From: Bacteriovoracaceae bacterium
GTDB taxonomy: Bacteria; Bdellovibrionota; Bacteriovoracia; Bacteriovoracales; Bacteriovoracaceae
Assembly (NCBI GenBank): GCA_028101965.1
Contig: JAOHMI010000006.1
Location: 1 to 64,000, forward strand
Direction of reading: 5' to 3'
DNA: 64,000 bases
A program made the translations under genes and the position numbers. The notes below the pieces were generated by a model. That model worked only from the letters and a program-made list of their open reading frames with translations. It made no database searches and was not told the origin of the DNA. Positions within the stretch are counted from its first letter, which is position 1. Every line of letters begins with the position of its first letter. This document shows, one piece after another, positions 31,847 through 41,389 of the stretch.

Positions 31847-34813
31847 TTAAACTTCATCTAAGTTATAGAAGCGGGAAATACTAAGAGTCATAGCATGGTC
31901 GAAATTACCTGGTTTAGATAATAAATCATTGCGGATCGGTTCAAATAATTTCTGGTAGTGCTCTAACTGCCCTACTTTTTCAAACTCTTCTTTCCGGTTG
32001 AAAAAGAAACTTATCGTTTTAAGAAATACGCCCTTAAAGCTATCAATCGAATTAATTTTATTTCGATAAAGAATCATTTTTGCGTAAACTTTTTTCTGAG
32101 CATCGATACTTTCTCGATAGCCAGGTTTTCCATAACGTAAATTTTTGCGATCTCTTTCCTTAACAAAGCCAATGTTCAGTTTTTGGAATTTATCCACCTG
32201 AGCTTTAAGAAATGAGGTCTGTGATTCCAACTTATACAAAAGTACTAATCGTTCTGCTAAACTTTTTAAGTGAATTGAGTTAACCTCTAATGTTTTTTCA
32301 AAATTAAATATTGATCGGTTTAATGTAAAACTATCAAATATTAATTTTTCAAGATTATTGTTAAAATAATGCAGATCATAAGAGTAGTAGATATTTTGAT
32401 CGGTTATTTTGCTTTGGATATGACTTGATAAACTATCAAGATAATCACCCACAAATTTCTGATCTTTTAACAGTAAGGATCTCGTCTTCGCGATACTAAA
32501 TAAATTATAGGGCAATTCTAAACTAGGTTGGTCTACCAAGCGTCTTTTTAAGACAGCTGCTTTTTCCTCGTCAGAAATATCAGGATGCTTAAATAAATTA
32601 AACATAAAAGTTAGATCCAACTCTTTTTTAATTCGCTTAAAAACATTGTCTACATCTTTATTTTCTACCTTCTCAGGTTTTTTATTATAAACGGAGGAAA
32701 GATAGATTCGAATACTTTTTTGTAGTTCACTATAAAGATCAGGTCGGCTTTCATATAACTTTTTAGAGTTATTATACTTTTGTGCCCCACTTAACTCTTC
32801 AGAGTACTGACAATAAAATTGTATGGATAAATCCTCATATCCAAATATCGTTTTAAACTCCTTGAGGCAAGAAATATTATAATAATCAAATAATTCTTCA
32901 AAGAATTTATGGTTGCTTCTTATAAAGCTATATTGGTACTTTGAGTGGAGTAATTTATTTTGTTTAAAATTCGACAACATCTTTTTTAGTTTTTTTTCTA
33001 AGGTAGATCTGACGATAGGAGATAAATCTTTCTTCTGTTTCATTAAGTATATCAAAAGACTTGCTTCTAATTCATTTATTGCATGACTATATACATACTT
33101 GCCTTTTTTTTCAGTGCTAATAGTACCCAAAAATTCGATCACTTTATCTTCCGATAATTTTAAATAAAAATCTCTAACCGTGCTAAATATTTTTCTACCC
33201 TTCGAGTGTATTGTGCTATCTGAAAAAAGATTATTAGCGTTAAGAAAAGTGTACTTTGCTCCATTTAGGAGTTCACGTAATTTTTTAGCTGTAAAAAATG
33301 CTTGCTGGTCAAATTTCAAAGCAAGGCTAATCAGTTTAATAGCTTCTTCAAAATCCTTGACTTCATTCACAACTTTAGAATTTTCAATCTTTAAATTACT
33401 CTGCCAATTTGCCTCTAGGTCTTGCAGAACTTTTTGATTAAATTTATCTTCTTTGCGTAATTCGTTTGGTATTAAAGTTGAAAGAAAAATGTTCTGCTTG
33501 TTCTCCCCTAGTTTTTGCTGAATAGATAATAATGACAAATAACTAGACTTCGGGATTTTATCAGAGGAGCAAGTATAAATCTGATGGCGATATTTTTGCC
33601 CACAATAGTTTAATTGCTCATTTGACTCGTCTCCTTCATCACAAGAAAATGGCTCGCAAGAAACTAAAGAATGCCTTGATATTAGGTTACCTAATTTTTC
33701 CTCTGAAAAATTCATATTATCACTATTTATCTGATCAGCGATATAAACTGCAGCTAAGGCATTTATTCTGCGAAAACTAAAGTGACCTTCAGCATTTAAC
33801 AGGGTTGAGGCTTTCATAATTCGTTTAATGAGACTAATTTTTTGCTCGGGATCTGATGGTACTTGTTCATTCAACTTAAGAATTGTCAAAACTTGTGCGG
33901 CCACCCCAGATGAAATGGGAGAAGAAAACGAGGTTCCACTTATTGGAGCGAATGGGATTGAAAAATTTTGACATTGTTTTCGGTACGTCTCTTTTGAGTA
34001 TTTATGTTGATGAGATAATAAAGTAAAAACATCTTCACCCGGAGCGTAGATCATTCCAGAGGTCGAAAACAATGAAACTTGGTTCTGATGATTTGTACTT
34101 CCCACTGTCATTAATGGATTTGAATTTGAAAGATTAATTTTTTTATATTCGTGTATATACCCACTATTTCCAGCAGATTTAAAAACTAAGCAGCCTTTGG
34201 CCAAAGCTGTTTTATACCAGGAAGACCTGGAAGGATCTAAGAACCCTAACTCATCCATCAAGCCTCCCCAAGATACATTCACAATATCTGAAGTTTCGCA
34301 TGCTTTTTTGATGGCTTGGTTTAAGTGTTTATTCTTAACAGAACCACCTGCATGGGGAGGTGTTACTCTAACCGAAGTTAAATTAAGAAAATGAGTAATC
34401 CCGATGTCTTTAGCGGCGATGACACCGGAAACAGCAGTTCCATGTCCATCATGATCTCGATAATGCTTACCTGTTTTTCTTGATGCAGCTTTGCTATTGA
34501 AACTGACGGCATGCATATTATTTTGCTGATTATATACATCAAACCCTGAATCAATAACAGTAACATTAGGAAACTCATACAATGGGAAGTCTACTGACTG
34601 TAATTTATTTTTAATATAGGCTTCGGCTAAATCAGCTGCAATAACTTTTTTCGCCCAATCAGGAGTAACCCCCCCAGGACAAAGTTTGGATTTTTCAATA
34701 TACTCATATTTAGTTGAAAAAAGAAATTTGTTTAAAGTTAATGCTTTACTGTAAGTAAATGATGTTACGCTTAAAACCAAAAGGAAAATTAATACCTTCA
34801 CGAGAACCCCCAA
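31847..34813 (-). CDS. Secreted subtilisin-like (S8) serine protease with long C-terminal extension
   Basis: VTVIDSGFD (Asp), DHDGHGTAVSGVIA (His), SGTSFSSPISSGVAA (Ser); signal peptide. Confidence 0.9.
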   Translation of the reverse strand: MGVLVKVLIFLLVLSVTSFTYSKALTLNKFLFSTKYEYIEKSKLCPGGVTPDWAKKVIAADLAEAYIKNKLQSVDFPLYEFPNVTVIDSGFDVYNQQNNMHAVSFNSKAASRKTGKHYRDHDGHGTAVSGVIAAKDIGITHFLNLTSVRVTPPHAGGSVKNKHLNQAIKKACETSDIVNVSWGGLMDELGFLDPSRSSWYKTALAKGCLVFKSAGNSGYIHEYKKINLSNSNPLMTVGSTNHQNQVSLFSTSGMIYAPGEDVFTLLSHQHKYSKETYRKQCQNFSIPFAPISGTSFSSPISSGVAAQVLTILKLNEQVPSDPEQKISLIKRIMKASTLLNAEGHFSFRRINALAAVYIADQINSDNMNFSEEKLGNLISRHSLVSCEPFSCDEGDESNEQLNYCGQKYRHQIYTCSSDKIPKSSYLSLLSIQQKLGENKQNIFLSTLIPNELRKEDKFNQKVLQDLEANWQSNLKIENSKVVNEVKDFEEAIKLISLALKFDQQAFFTAKKLRELLNGAKYTFLNANNLFSDSTIHSKGRKIFSTVRDFYLKLSEDKVIEFLGTISTEKKGKYVYSHAINELEASLLIYLMKQKKDLSPIVRSTLEKKLKKMLSNFKQNKLLHSKYQYSFIRSNHKFFEELFDYYNISCLKEFKTIFGYEDLSIQFYCQYSEELSGAQKYNNSKKLYESRPDLYSELQKSIRIYLSSVYNKKPEKVENKDVDNVFKRIKKELDLTFMFNLFKHPDISDEEKAAVLKRRLVDQPSLELPYNLFSIAKTRSLLLKDQKFVGDYLDSLSSHIQSKITDQNIYYSYDLHYFNNNLEKLIFDSFTLNRSIFNFEKTLEVNSIHLKSLAERLVLLYKLESQTSFLKAQVDKFQKLNIGFVKERDRKNLRYGKPGYRESIDAQKKVYAKMILYRNKINSIDSFKGVFLKTISFFFNRKEEFEKVGQLEHYQKLFEPIRNDLLSKPGNFDHAMTLSISRFYNLDEV

Positions 34814-35036
34814 GTTATAAAACTAAAACTAGCCAAGAATAATTAACTTCGGCTACCAAATTGAATATTTAGGGTATTTTTAACTATGTAAAAAAGTAAA
34901 ACTTATTCCTCAGTGTCGAGAAATCAATTGGATAGTCCTATCTCGAATGTATATTTATTAAACGTATCCGATAATTAATCCATTCCTCATCTAAAATCAT
35001 TAATTATATTTTTGAACATAGTAGAATATTTTTATC

Positions 35037-35855
35037 ATGTCAGTTTCCTTATTATTTATTTTTCTAGTAGCAATTACGTCTTACTCCTTTGGGGAAAGCG
35101 AAAAATATTCATATTTTCATTCTAAGGCAGATGGAACTGAATTAATGACCTTTGAGCATATTAAGACTGAATCCCATATGGATGCCATTAACTATTTCGA
35201 ATCTAAATGCTTTAATGACCCCTATTTTTATCGATCTTTTCACTCTATTTCTAATTTAAACATACAAGGGGTAATTCTTTTCCCAAAACGAGGAGAAATA
35301 GACATGGAGGAATTAAGAAATGAAAACCCAGAAAACCTTTTTTTTAGTTATAAAGATTTACCTCTAAACTCATTTCAAAATGCATATCAAGTGATTTGCT
35401 ATCAAGATAAGAATGGCATGGGTACTATCAATAGAATTATGTACCATCTAGAAGATGGAACAGTAATTTATAATGAGATAAAAGGATTAACTCATTATAC
35501 AATCAAGATTACTGGTCTTGCACCTGCAAGTAGTAACTCAATAATCGCACCACTTCAAAAAAAAGAAATTCCTCAACTGATTAAGCCTACTCCTATATAC
35601 AAGAGTATATCAACCATTACAGGAATCGTTACTTATCAATCCCCATACCGGTGTTTTTCCACAACCCCCAGTGATGCAAAATATATTTATTTCAAAAAAA
35701 GAGTTACCATTGAGTACACCTCAACCCTTCCTCTTGTGGAACAGATCCCCTCCTTTCGTGCTCCAGTATGCCAGACTGCTATTGGAGGAAAAAGAGAGTT
35801 ATATCTCCCTCATAAATTCAAATTGATAGAATCTAAATTAAGATTTGGGCGTTAG
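35037..35855 (+). CDS. Hypothetical secreted protein
   Basis: 272-aa ORF with signal peptide SLLFIFLVAITSYSFG. Confidence 0.6.
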   Translation: MSVSLLFIFLVAITSYSFGESEKYSYFHSKADGTELMTFEHIKTESHMDAINYFESKCFNDPYFYRSFHSISNLNIQGVILFPKRGEIDMEELRNENPENLFFSYKDLPLNSFQNAYQVICYQDKNGMGTINRIMYHLEDGTVIYNEIKGLTHYTIKITGLAPASSNSIIAPLQKKEIPQLIKPTPIYKSISTITGIVTYQSPYRCFSTTPSDAKYIYFKKRVTIEYTSTLPLVEQIPSFRAPVCQTAIGGKRELYLPHKFKLIESKLRFGR

Positions 35856-35897
35856 AAAATCTTTGCCTACCTTATTTTAATTCGTTAAAATTCTCAG

Positions 35898-36578
35898 ATG
35901 AATATAATAATGACTGGTGGTGGAGATTCAGCTCAATTCGAAAAGATTGATCGACACTTTGCCTCTCTACTTAAACAAAATTCAAACTTACTATTTATTC
36001 CAGTCGCAGGACCTAAAAATATTTGGAATGATAGTTTAAAAAGAATTCAAACAGTATTTCAAACAATTAAGTTTAAAAATGTAGATATGTGTATCGATCT
36101 TAGTTACTTAAGCTGGAACGATTTAAAAAAATATCAAGCTATTTATTTTGACGGTGGTAATACATTTCAGCTCATCAACCAGATCCGTGAAACTCATACC
36201 TATGAATTGCTTCATCGATTCCTCCATCAAGGGGGAATATTAAATGGGGATAGCGCAGGCGCGATCATATTTGGAAGTCACCTTGAAACGGCCCATTTTG
36301 GTGATGAAGGAGACGAAAACACAGCGAATGTAATTAGTTATCAAGGACTTAATTTATTTGGGTCTTGGTCCATTCATTGTCATTATGAAGAAAGTCAAAA
36401 TGATGAAATTAAAAATTTCTCTAATGTCTATGGGTTCCCAATAATTGCCTTACATGAAGATAGTTCTGTCTATATTAAAAATAAATACTTAAATGTGGTA
36501 GGGCCAAATAAAGTTTCAATTTTCCGAGGGAACAAAAAAATCAATTTAAAACCAGGAGATACCTTTCGCCTCATATAA
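35898..36578 (+). CDS. Peptidase E (S51) family protein
   Basis: IYFDGGNTFQLI and GGILNGDSAGAIIFG nucleophile motif; second half IALHEDSSVYI. Confidence 0.88.
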   Translation: MNIIMTGGGDSAQFEKIDRHFASLLKQNSNLLFIPVAGPKNIWNDSLKRIQTVFQTIKFKNVDMCIDLSYLSWNDLKKYQAIYFDGGNTFQLINQIRETHTYELLHRFLHQGGILNGDSAGAIIFGSHLETAHFGDEGDENTANVISYQGLNLFGSWSIHCHYEESQNDEIKNFSNVYGFPIIALHEDSSVYIKNKYLNVVGPNKVSIFRGNKKINLKPGDTFRLI

Positions 36579-36788
36579 GAATGAAATTGGTTAATGAAAA
36601 TAAAATAGTTTTTTTTAATTTTCTTATCAATGGCCTTTTCCGAAGCTGATAATTTTGATATAGATAAATAGGCATGTAATAGTTCCTTGAAATCAGTTGT
36701 GAATAAAAATTCTCTTGTCAAAAAGATTATCAGGAATAAAACTTAATAAGAAAAATAGTTGTAATGCATTTCAAGCTAAGGAACTAAA

Positions 36789-37118
36789 ATGGAAAATCAC
36801 TTTATCTACCATATCACCCAATCTAGCCTGGACGATATTTCCAAGCAAGGGCATTACGAACACCCATCTTTAGCCGAAGAAGGATTTATTCATTTTTCAA
36901 CTTCAGAACAAATTCATAGAGTTTACCAAAATTTTTACTCTGACCTCAATAATTTAATAATCCTTCAGGTAAATGTGGAGAAACTTGAAGCAGAATTAAT
37001 TTATGAAAAAGCTGATGACTTAAATGATTTCTTTCCACACCTTTACGGTAAATTAAATTTAGAAGCTATTAACAATTACTTACCCTATGATCAAAATGAA
37101 AATTACCCTAATCATTAA
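36789..37118 (+). CDS. DUF952-family protein
   Basis: IYHITQSSLDDISKQGHYEHPSLAEEGFIHFSTSEQIHRV pattern. Confidence 0.85.
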   Translation: MENHFIYHITQSSLDDISKQGHYEHPSLAEEGFIHFSTSEQIHRVYQNFYSDLNNLIILQVNVEKLEAELIYEKADDLNDFFPHLYGKLNLEAINNYLPYDQNENYPNH

Positions 37119-37563
37119 TCTATTTCTATTAACTTCCATATTTAATGGTCTAGCCGCGCGATCTAAAATCCGTGCTTTTGAAACTGACCTTTGTACCGGC
37201 TACAAAAATAAAAACAAAAAATATAACTGGAGCTCATGTTGTGTCGAGCATGACCTCTATTATTGGGCCGGCGGGTCTCGTGTCCATCGACGTATAGTTG
37301 ATAAGCAATTTAAGAAATGCATTAGACTGCACTCAACCAAGGCCAATGCCACAATAATGTATATGGGTGTGAAATTGGGAAGCTTATCTCCCATTAAAAT
37401 TAAAGGAAAGCAATGGGGAAATGCTTGGGGAAACAAAGTAAGGAAAAACAAATTATCAAAAACTGAAAAAAAATCCCTATTAGAAAAGTTTAATAAAACA
37501 ACAAGCCCTCATCTAACGCCAAAATTAAGAATTAAATTTGTAAAGAGATTAACGAATAAATAA
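37087..37563 (+). CDS. Secreted phospholipase A2-like protein
   Basis: Signal peptide; CTGYKNKNKKYNWSSCCVEHDLYYWAGGSRVHRRIVDKQFKKCIR contains a CCxxHD-type catalytic motif. Confidence 0.6.
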   Translation: MIKMKITLIINLFLLTSIFNGLAARSKIRAFETDLCTGYKNKNKKYNWSSCCVEHDLYYWAGGSRVHRRIVDKQFKKCIRLHSTKANATIMYMGVKLGSLSPIKIKGKQWGNAWGNKVRKNKLSKTEKKSLLEKFNKTTSPHLTPKLRIKFVKRLTNK

Positions 37564-37564
37564 A

Positions 37565-38149
37565 TTATGATGTTTTTATTTTTCGTACAATTCGACTTAA
37601 ACTCACTGGAGTAATACCTAAATAGGCTGAGATGTGATACTGGGGGACTCTATTCATTAAATGGCCATAGCTACTTTTAAATACTTCATAACGCTCTTGA
37701 GCATCCAATAGTAAAAATTCATACTCTCTTTGCTCTTTAACTTTAAAAAAGTTTTCAGCAATTTTCCGCCCTAGTTCGTTCCAACATTCATGGCGTTTAT
37801 AGAGTAATTCAACTTTGCTATACTTAAAGGCATAAGTATTCATATCCTCTAAGGCCTGAATATTAATTCTGGCATTTGTTCCATTGAGAAGTTCAACATA
37901 GGCTGAAGCAATGTCATTTTCAGCTAAAAATATTTTGTTATATTCTGTCCCTTGTTTATCAATAAAATAAGTGCGGGCTAAGCCAGATTCGATAAAATAA
38001 ATGTATTCTGTCTCCTCTCCACTTCGAATAAGATGGTCACCTTTCGAGTACTTATAGTTGACAAAATGAGACTCCACAAACTCCCATTCACTCTCTGGTA
38101 TCGCGGCCATACTGGAATAATATTCATATAAACTAGTTAGTTTGATCAT
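37565..38149 (-). CDS. Crp/Fnr-family transcriptional regulator
   Basis: cNMP-binding-like N-terminus (YSKGDHLIRSGEETEYIYFIESGLAR) and HTH (HISAYLGITPVSLSRIVRKIK). Confidence 0.85.
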   Translation of the reverse strand: MIKLTSLYEYYSSMAAIPESEWEFVESHFVNYKYSKGDHLIRSGEETEYIYFIESGLARTYFIDKQGTEYNKIFLAENDIASAYVELLNGTNARINIQALEDMNTYAFKYSKVELLYKRHECWNELGRKIAENFFKVKEQREYEFLLLDAQERYEVFKSSYGHLMNRVPQYHISAYLGITPVSLSRIVRKIKTS

Positions 38150-38150
38150 T

Positions 38151-38166
38151 ATTAACCTAGGTTAAT
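38151..38166. promoter_or_regulatory. 16-bp perfect palindrome, candidate operator
   Basis: ATTAACCTAGGTTAAT between divergent Crp-family and SDR genes. Confidence 0.5.
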
Positions 38167-38214
38167 TGGGTTTACTTAACTATAGTTTACTTTAGGTATA
38201 GGAGGAAAACAATT

Positions 38215-38958
38215 ATGAATATATTTATTACTGGTGGGTCTAGTGGAATGGGACTCGAGACAGCTAAAATACTACTCCGTGACGGACACCAGGTAGGAGT
38301 ATGTTCTTTCCAACCTTATGAACAAGTAAAAGAAGAATTACCAACTCAAATTAAATACTATCAAGCTAATGTATGTGACCGAGAAAAAATGATAGAAGTC
38401 ATTCATCAATTTACTAAAGATGCCGGATCATTAGATACAATTTTTGCTAATGCTGGAATAAATCATCCAAAGCAATCAGTTCCTGATTGGGAAATAGCTG
38501 AACGAGTAATCGATGTGAACATCAAAGGAGTTTTAAATACACTTGCTCCTGCAATCGATATTATGAAGCAACAAAAATCAGGTCATATAGTAACGATCTC
38601 TTCCATCTCTGCCTTTTCAGGTCTTCCAGGGATGAGTGTTTATGGTGGAAGTAAAGCATTTGTTAAATATTTTAGTGAGTCTCTAGGAGTCGATTTATAT
38701 CAATTTGGGATTAAAGTAACAACGCTTGCTCCTGGTTTTGTTTTAACGCCTTTAACTGAATCAAACTCACATAAAATGCCCTTTATGATTCAACAGGCTC
38801 AAGCTGGTGAAGAAATTGTTAAAGCAATCTATAATCAAAAAAGATTTCATATTTTTCCTAAACCTTTCAAGTTTTTGGCAAAACTTCTCCATTTTTTACC
38901 ACGATGGATCTATCAAATTATCATGAGAAAGGATTTATTGAAATTAAGGCAAAGTTAA
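38215..38958 (+). CDS. Short-chain dehydrogenase/reductase
   Basis: FITGGSSGMGLETAK, NAG, YGGSKAF; preceded by aggaggaaaacaattATG. Confidence 0.92.
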   Translation: MNIFITGGSSGMGLETAKILLRDGHQVGVCSFQPYEQVKEELPTQIKYYQANVCDREKMIEVIHQFTKDAGSLDTIFANAGINHPKQSVPDWEIAERVIDVNIKGVLNTLAPAIDIMKQQKSGHIVTISSISAFSGLPGMSVYGGSKAFVKYFSESLGVDLYQFGIKVTTLAPGFVLTPLTESNSHKMPFMIQQAQAGEEIVKAIYNQKRFHIFPKPFKFLAKLLHFLPRWIYQIIMRKDLLKLRQS

Positions 38959-38965
38959 TAAAGAT

Positions 38966-39331
38966 CTAAGGTATGGGTAAGTTAAGTCGCTGACGACGTG
39001 CAATTCTTTTTTGTAATTTCTTAGTATTTCTTTTATTTTTTATTTTTTTCTGGTCACGAGGATTTATTCCCCCAACCACTTGTCTTCTCTTTTGTCTTTC
39101 TAAACTGCGAAAACGGCGATTTACAGAGCTTGTTAAAGATCGCTTCCTTTTATTCTTTATTTTAGATTTTTTCTTTTGCCGTATTTTATCAATGTTTTTT
39201 TGACTCGTTTTTTCTTTTACTAATTTAAGTGAGTCGATTTTAAGCTCTGAAATATCGTTCGATTTTTCCGTTTGGGTAAAGCCAGGAAGACTGATCACAA
39301 ATAAAAATAGAAAAACTATTATCGTTTTCAT
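38966..39331 (-). CDS. Secreted, very basic protein of unknown function
   Basis: Signal peptide IIVFLFLFVISLPGFTQ then a Lys/Arg-rich body. Confidence 0.65.
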   Translation of the reverse strand: MKTIIVFLFLFVISLPGFTQTEKSNDISELKIDSLKLVKEKTSQKNIDKIRQKKKSKIKNKRKRSLTSSVNRRFRSLERQKRRQVVGGINPRDQKKIKNKRNTKKLQKRIARRQRLNLPIP

Positions 39332-39391
39332 ATGTCTAATTATACCATAAAAGTGAAATCTACCAAATAATGATTTCAGATGTTTATATGC

Positions 39392-40672
39392 TTAAAAAGC
39401 AACAACTAAGCCAAACTTAAGGTTATTCTGGGAATAATTGTAATCCACACTAGCGTTTTCTCCATCAAAAGTAGAAGCATTTGTTGATCTAGCCGAGTTA
39501 ATATACAAAGATGTGGTTTCCCTAAACTCATATTCTAAGTTAAAACTTAGTGAACGCGTTCCATCGATCCGCTGCTCTTCCTCTTCTTCGTCTTCTACAA
39601 AAGTACGAGTATCACGCGATAGATCAATTGATCCTATAAGCTTTTTATAACGATACTGAATACCAATGGATAAGGTTTGGCCGGTATTCGATTCAAAATA
39701 AAGATCATCATCATTTAAATTTTGATCATATCGATCATAGCTAGTATAAAATGAAAAAGATTCTAAATAATAGGTATAAAAGATTCCGTAAGAAGTTGAA
39801 GTCCCTCTTAAGTAATAATAATCCTCGTTTACATTATCAATGATGGCCGTCGAATAAGAAAAAGCTAACTCACTATTATTTAATTCAATTGTTAGTCCCA
39901 CTTGGGAGGTTTCAGTCTCAAGTGTCGCAGAGGCTTCATTATCATAATCTCGTTGCTTACTATATTTATAATTTAAAATTAAATTATCCACATAATAATT
40001 TAAAGGTAATTGTATTGTTTCAGAATAGTTATTATTATCAGTTTCGGTCGTATAGTATTCATCAAATTTTTCAAAAACAAATGATGAACTGAATTTTTCT
40101 AAATTTAGAAAGTTATATCCAAAGTAATAAGAGAAGTTATTATGAATATCAGATTCAATTTCAAGTCCATCATCTTCATCTGTACTGGACCTCGCAGATG
40201 GATTTGAATTACTTGATCGACTAATATCCACCTCTAAAAACATCTGATCAATGATTCCCCAAAACTCTTTTGTTTCATCATCTTGATACTTTAAGTCTAA
40301 CTGATCTAAGAAATAATCAATTTGCTTATTAAGCTGTTCTGGGTTCTCATACTTAGTTGCTTTAATTAAGTAATCGTATGATTTATTATCATCCGCTAAA
40401 TTAAAATAGGCGAACCCAATCATTCCATAAAGAAAACCTTTGTCAGCTTTTTTATGTCTTAATGCTTGTTTATAGATTTTGATTGAGGATTTTAATTTAT
40501 TAGCACGAAAATAAGAATTTCCGACCATGACCAGATTTTCGAAATTAGGGTTAGCACGATACTGAGATTTAGCTTCACGTACTGATTGATTCATTGAAAA
40601 AGAAAAAGTGCTTAAGCTTACCATTAAAAGAAGTAATAACTTAAGCGCTTTATATATCATTGATAATTCCAA
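39392..40672 (-). CDS. TPR plus acidic outer-membrane beta-barrel protein
   Basis: Signal peptide; TPR-like helices (NLVMVGNSYFRANKLKSSIKIYKQAL); then amphipathic strands with acidic loops, terminal Phe (LKFGLVVAF). Confidence 0.65.
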   Translation of the reverse strand: MELSMIYKALKLLLLLMVSLSTFSFSMNQSVREAKSQYRANPNFENLVMVGNSYFRANKLKSSIKIYKQALRHKKADKGFLYGMIGFAYFNLADDNKSYDYLIKATKYENPEQLNKQIDYFLDQLDLKYQDDETKEFWGIIDQMFLEVDISRSSNSNPSARSSTDEDDGLEIESDIHNNFSYYFGYNFLNLEKFSSSFVFEKFDEYYTTETDNNNYSETIQLPLNYYVDNLILNYKYSKQRDYDNEASATLETETSQVGLTIELNNSELAFSYSTAIIDNVNEDYYYLRGTSTSYGIFYTYYLESFSFYTSYDRYDQNLNDDDLYFESNTGQTLSIGIQYRYKKLIGSIDLSRDTRTFVEDEEEEEQRIDGTRSLSFNLEYEFRETTSLYINSARSTNASTFDGENASVDYNYSQNNLKFGLVVAF

Positions 40673-40687
40673 TTTAATGAATATTTG

Positions 40688-41191
40688 TTATTTTTTACCA
40701 CCTCTTTTTTCTCGGCGCTTTTCTCTTCGTTCAGTTTTCCTAGTTTGTTTTTTTTCTTTGCGAACTTTTTTCTTTTCCTTTCGCTTCATTTTGCGATCAG
40801 TCCTTTTCTCCATTCGCTTACCTTTTCTATCTTGTCTACGCTCTTTTCTCTCTTCTCGACGGCCCTCACGTTTATCTTGCCGCTTACCTCTTCTTTCTTC
40901 ACGATTTTCTTTTCTGTCGCCCCGTCTTTCTTGACGATCCTCTTTTTTGCCATCACGTCTTTCTTGACGATCCTCTTTTCTCCCTTCACGTTTTTCTCGC
41001 CGTTCTTCTTTTCTTTCTCCTCGTTTCTCCTGGCGATCTTCTCTTCGTGGAGGAGGAGCACTTTCTCCTTGTGGTGCTGGTGGTGGTGGGTTATTAGTGA
41101 TTTCAAATTTTGGTGTATCTTCTCCTGAATCATTTTGTGACCATAGTGGAGTAAAGTTTAAAAGACTTAAAATTAATAAATACTTAAACAT
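40688..41191 (-). CDS. Secreted Arg/Lys/Glu-rich protein with 11-residue repeats
   Basis: Signal peptide YLLILSLLNFTPLWSQ; about ten consecutive 11-aa units; SD aggacgg 5' of ATG. Confidence 0.65.
   Translation of the reverse strand: MFKYLLILSLLNFTPLWSQNDSGEDTPKFEITNNPPPPAPQGESAPPPRREDRQEKRGERKEERREKREGRKEDRQERRDGKKEDRQERRGDRKENREERRGKRQDKREGRREERKERRQDRKGKRMEKRTDRKMKRKEKKKVRKEKKQTRKTERREKRREKRGGKK
40923..40979. repeat. Clearest copy of the ~33-bp DNA repeat encoding the 11-aa units
   Basis: cgtctttcttgacgatcctctttt at 40923 and again at 40956. Confidence 0.8.
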
Positions 41192-41389
41192 AAAACCGTC
41201 CTAATCATTAAAATTTTATAAAATATAATTATATTCCAGATACATAGCGAGATAACAAAATTGAATATTCAAAAAATTATCTTTTTATAAATAAACTTGT
41301 ATCTAGTTAAAATCACAACATTGGTCTAATTTCCCAGCTTTTCTGACTCAGACGCTCAAGTAAATAGAGCTAAGTCCGATGAATAGACT

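Noticed and set aside
40608-41133. ORFs on both strands in other frames over the repeat gene
   Set aside because: Ser/Phe- or Lys-rich shadows caused by the low-complexity 33-bp repeats; only 40688-41191 has a signal peptide and SD.
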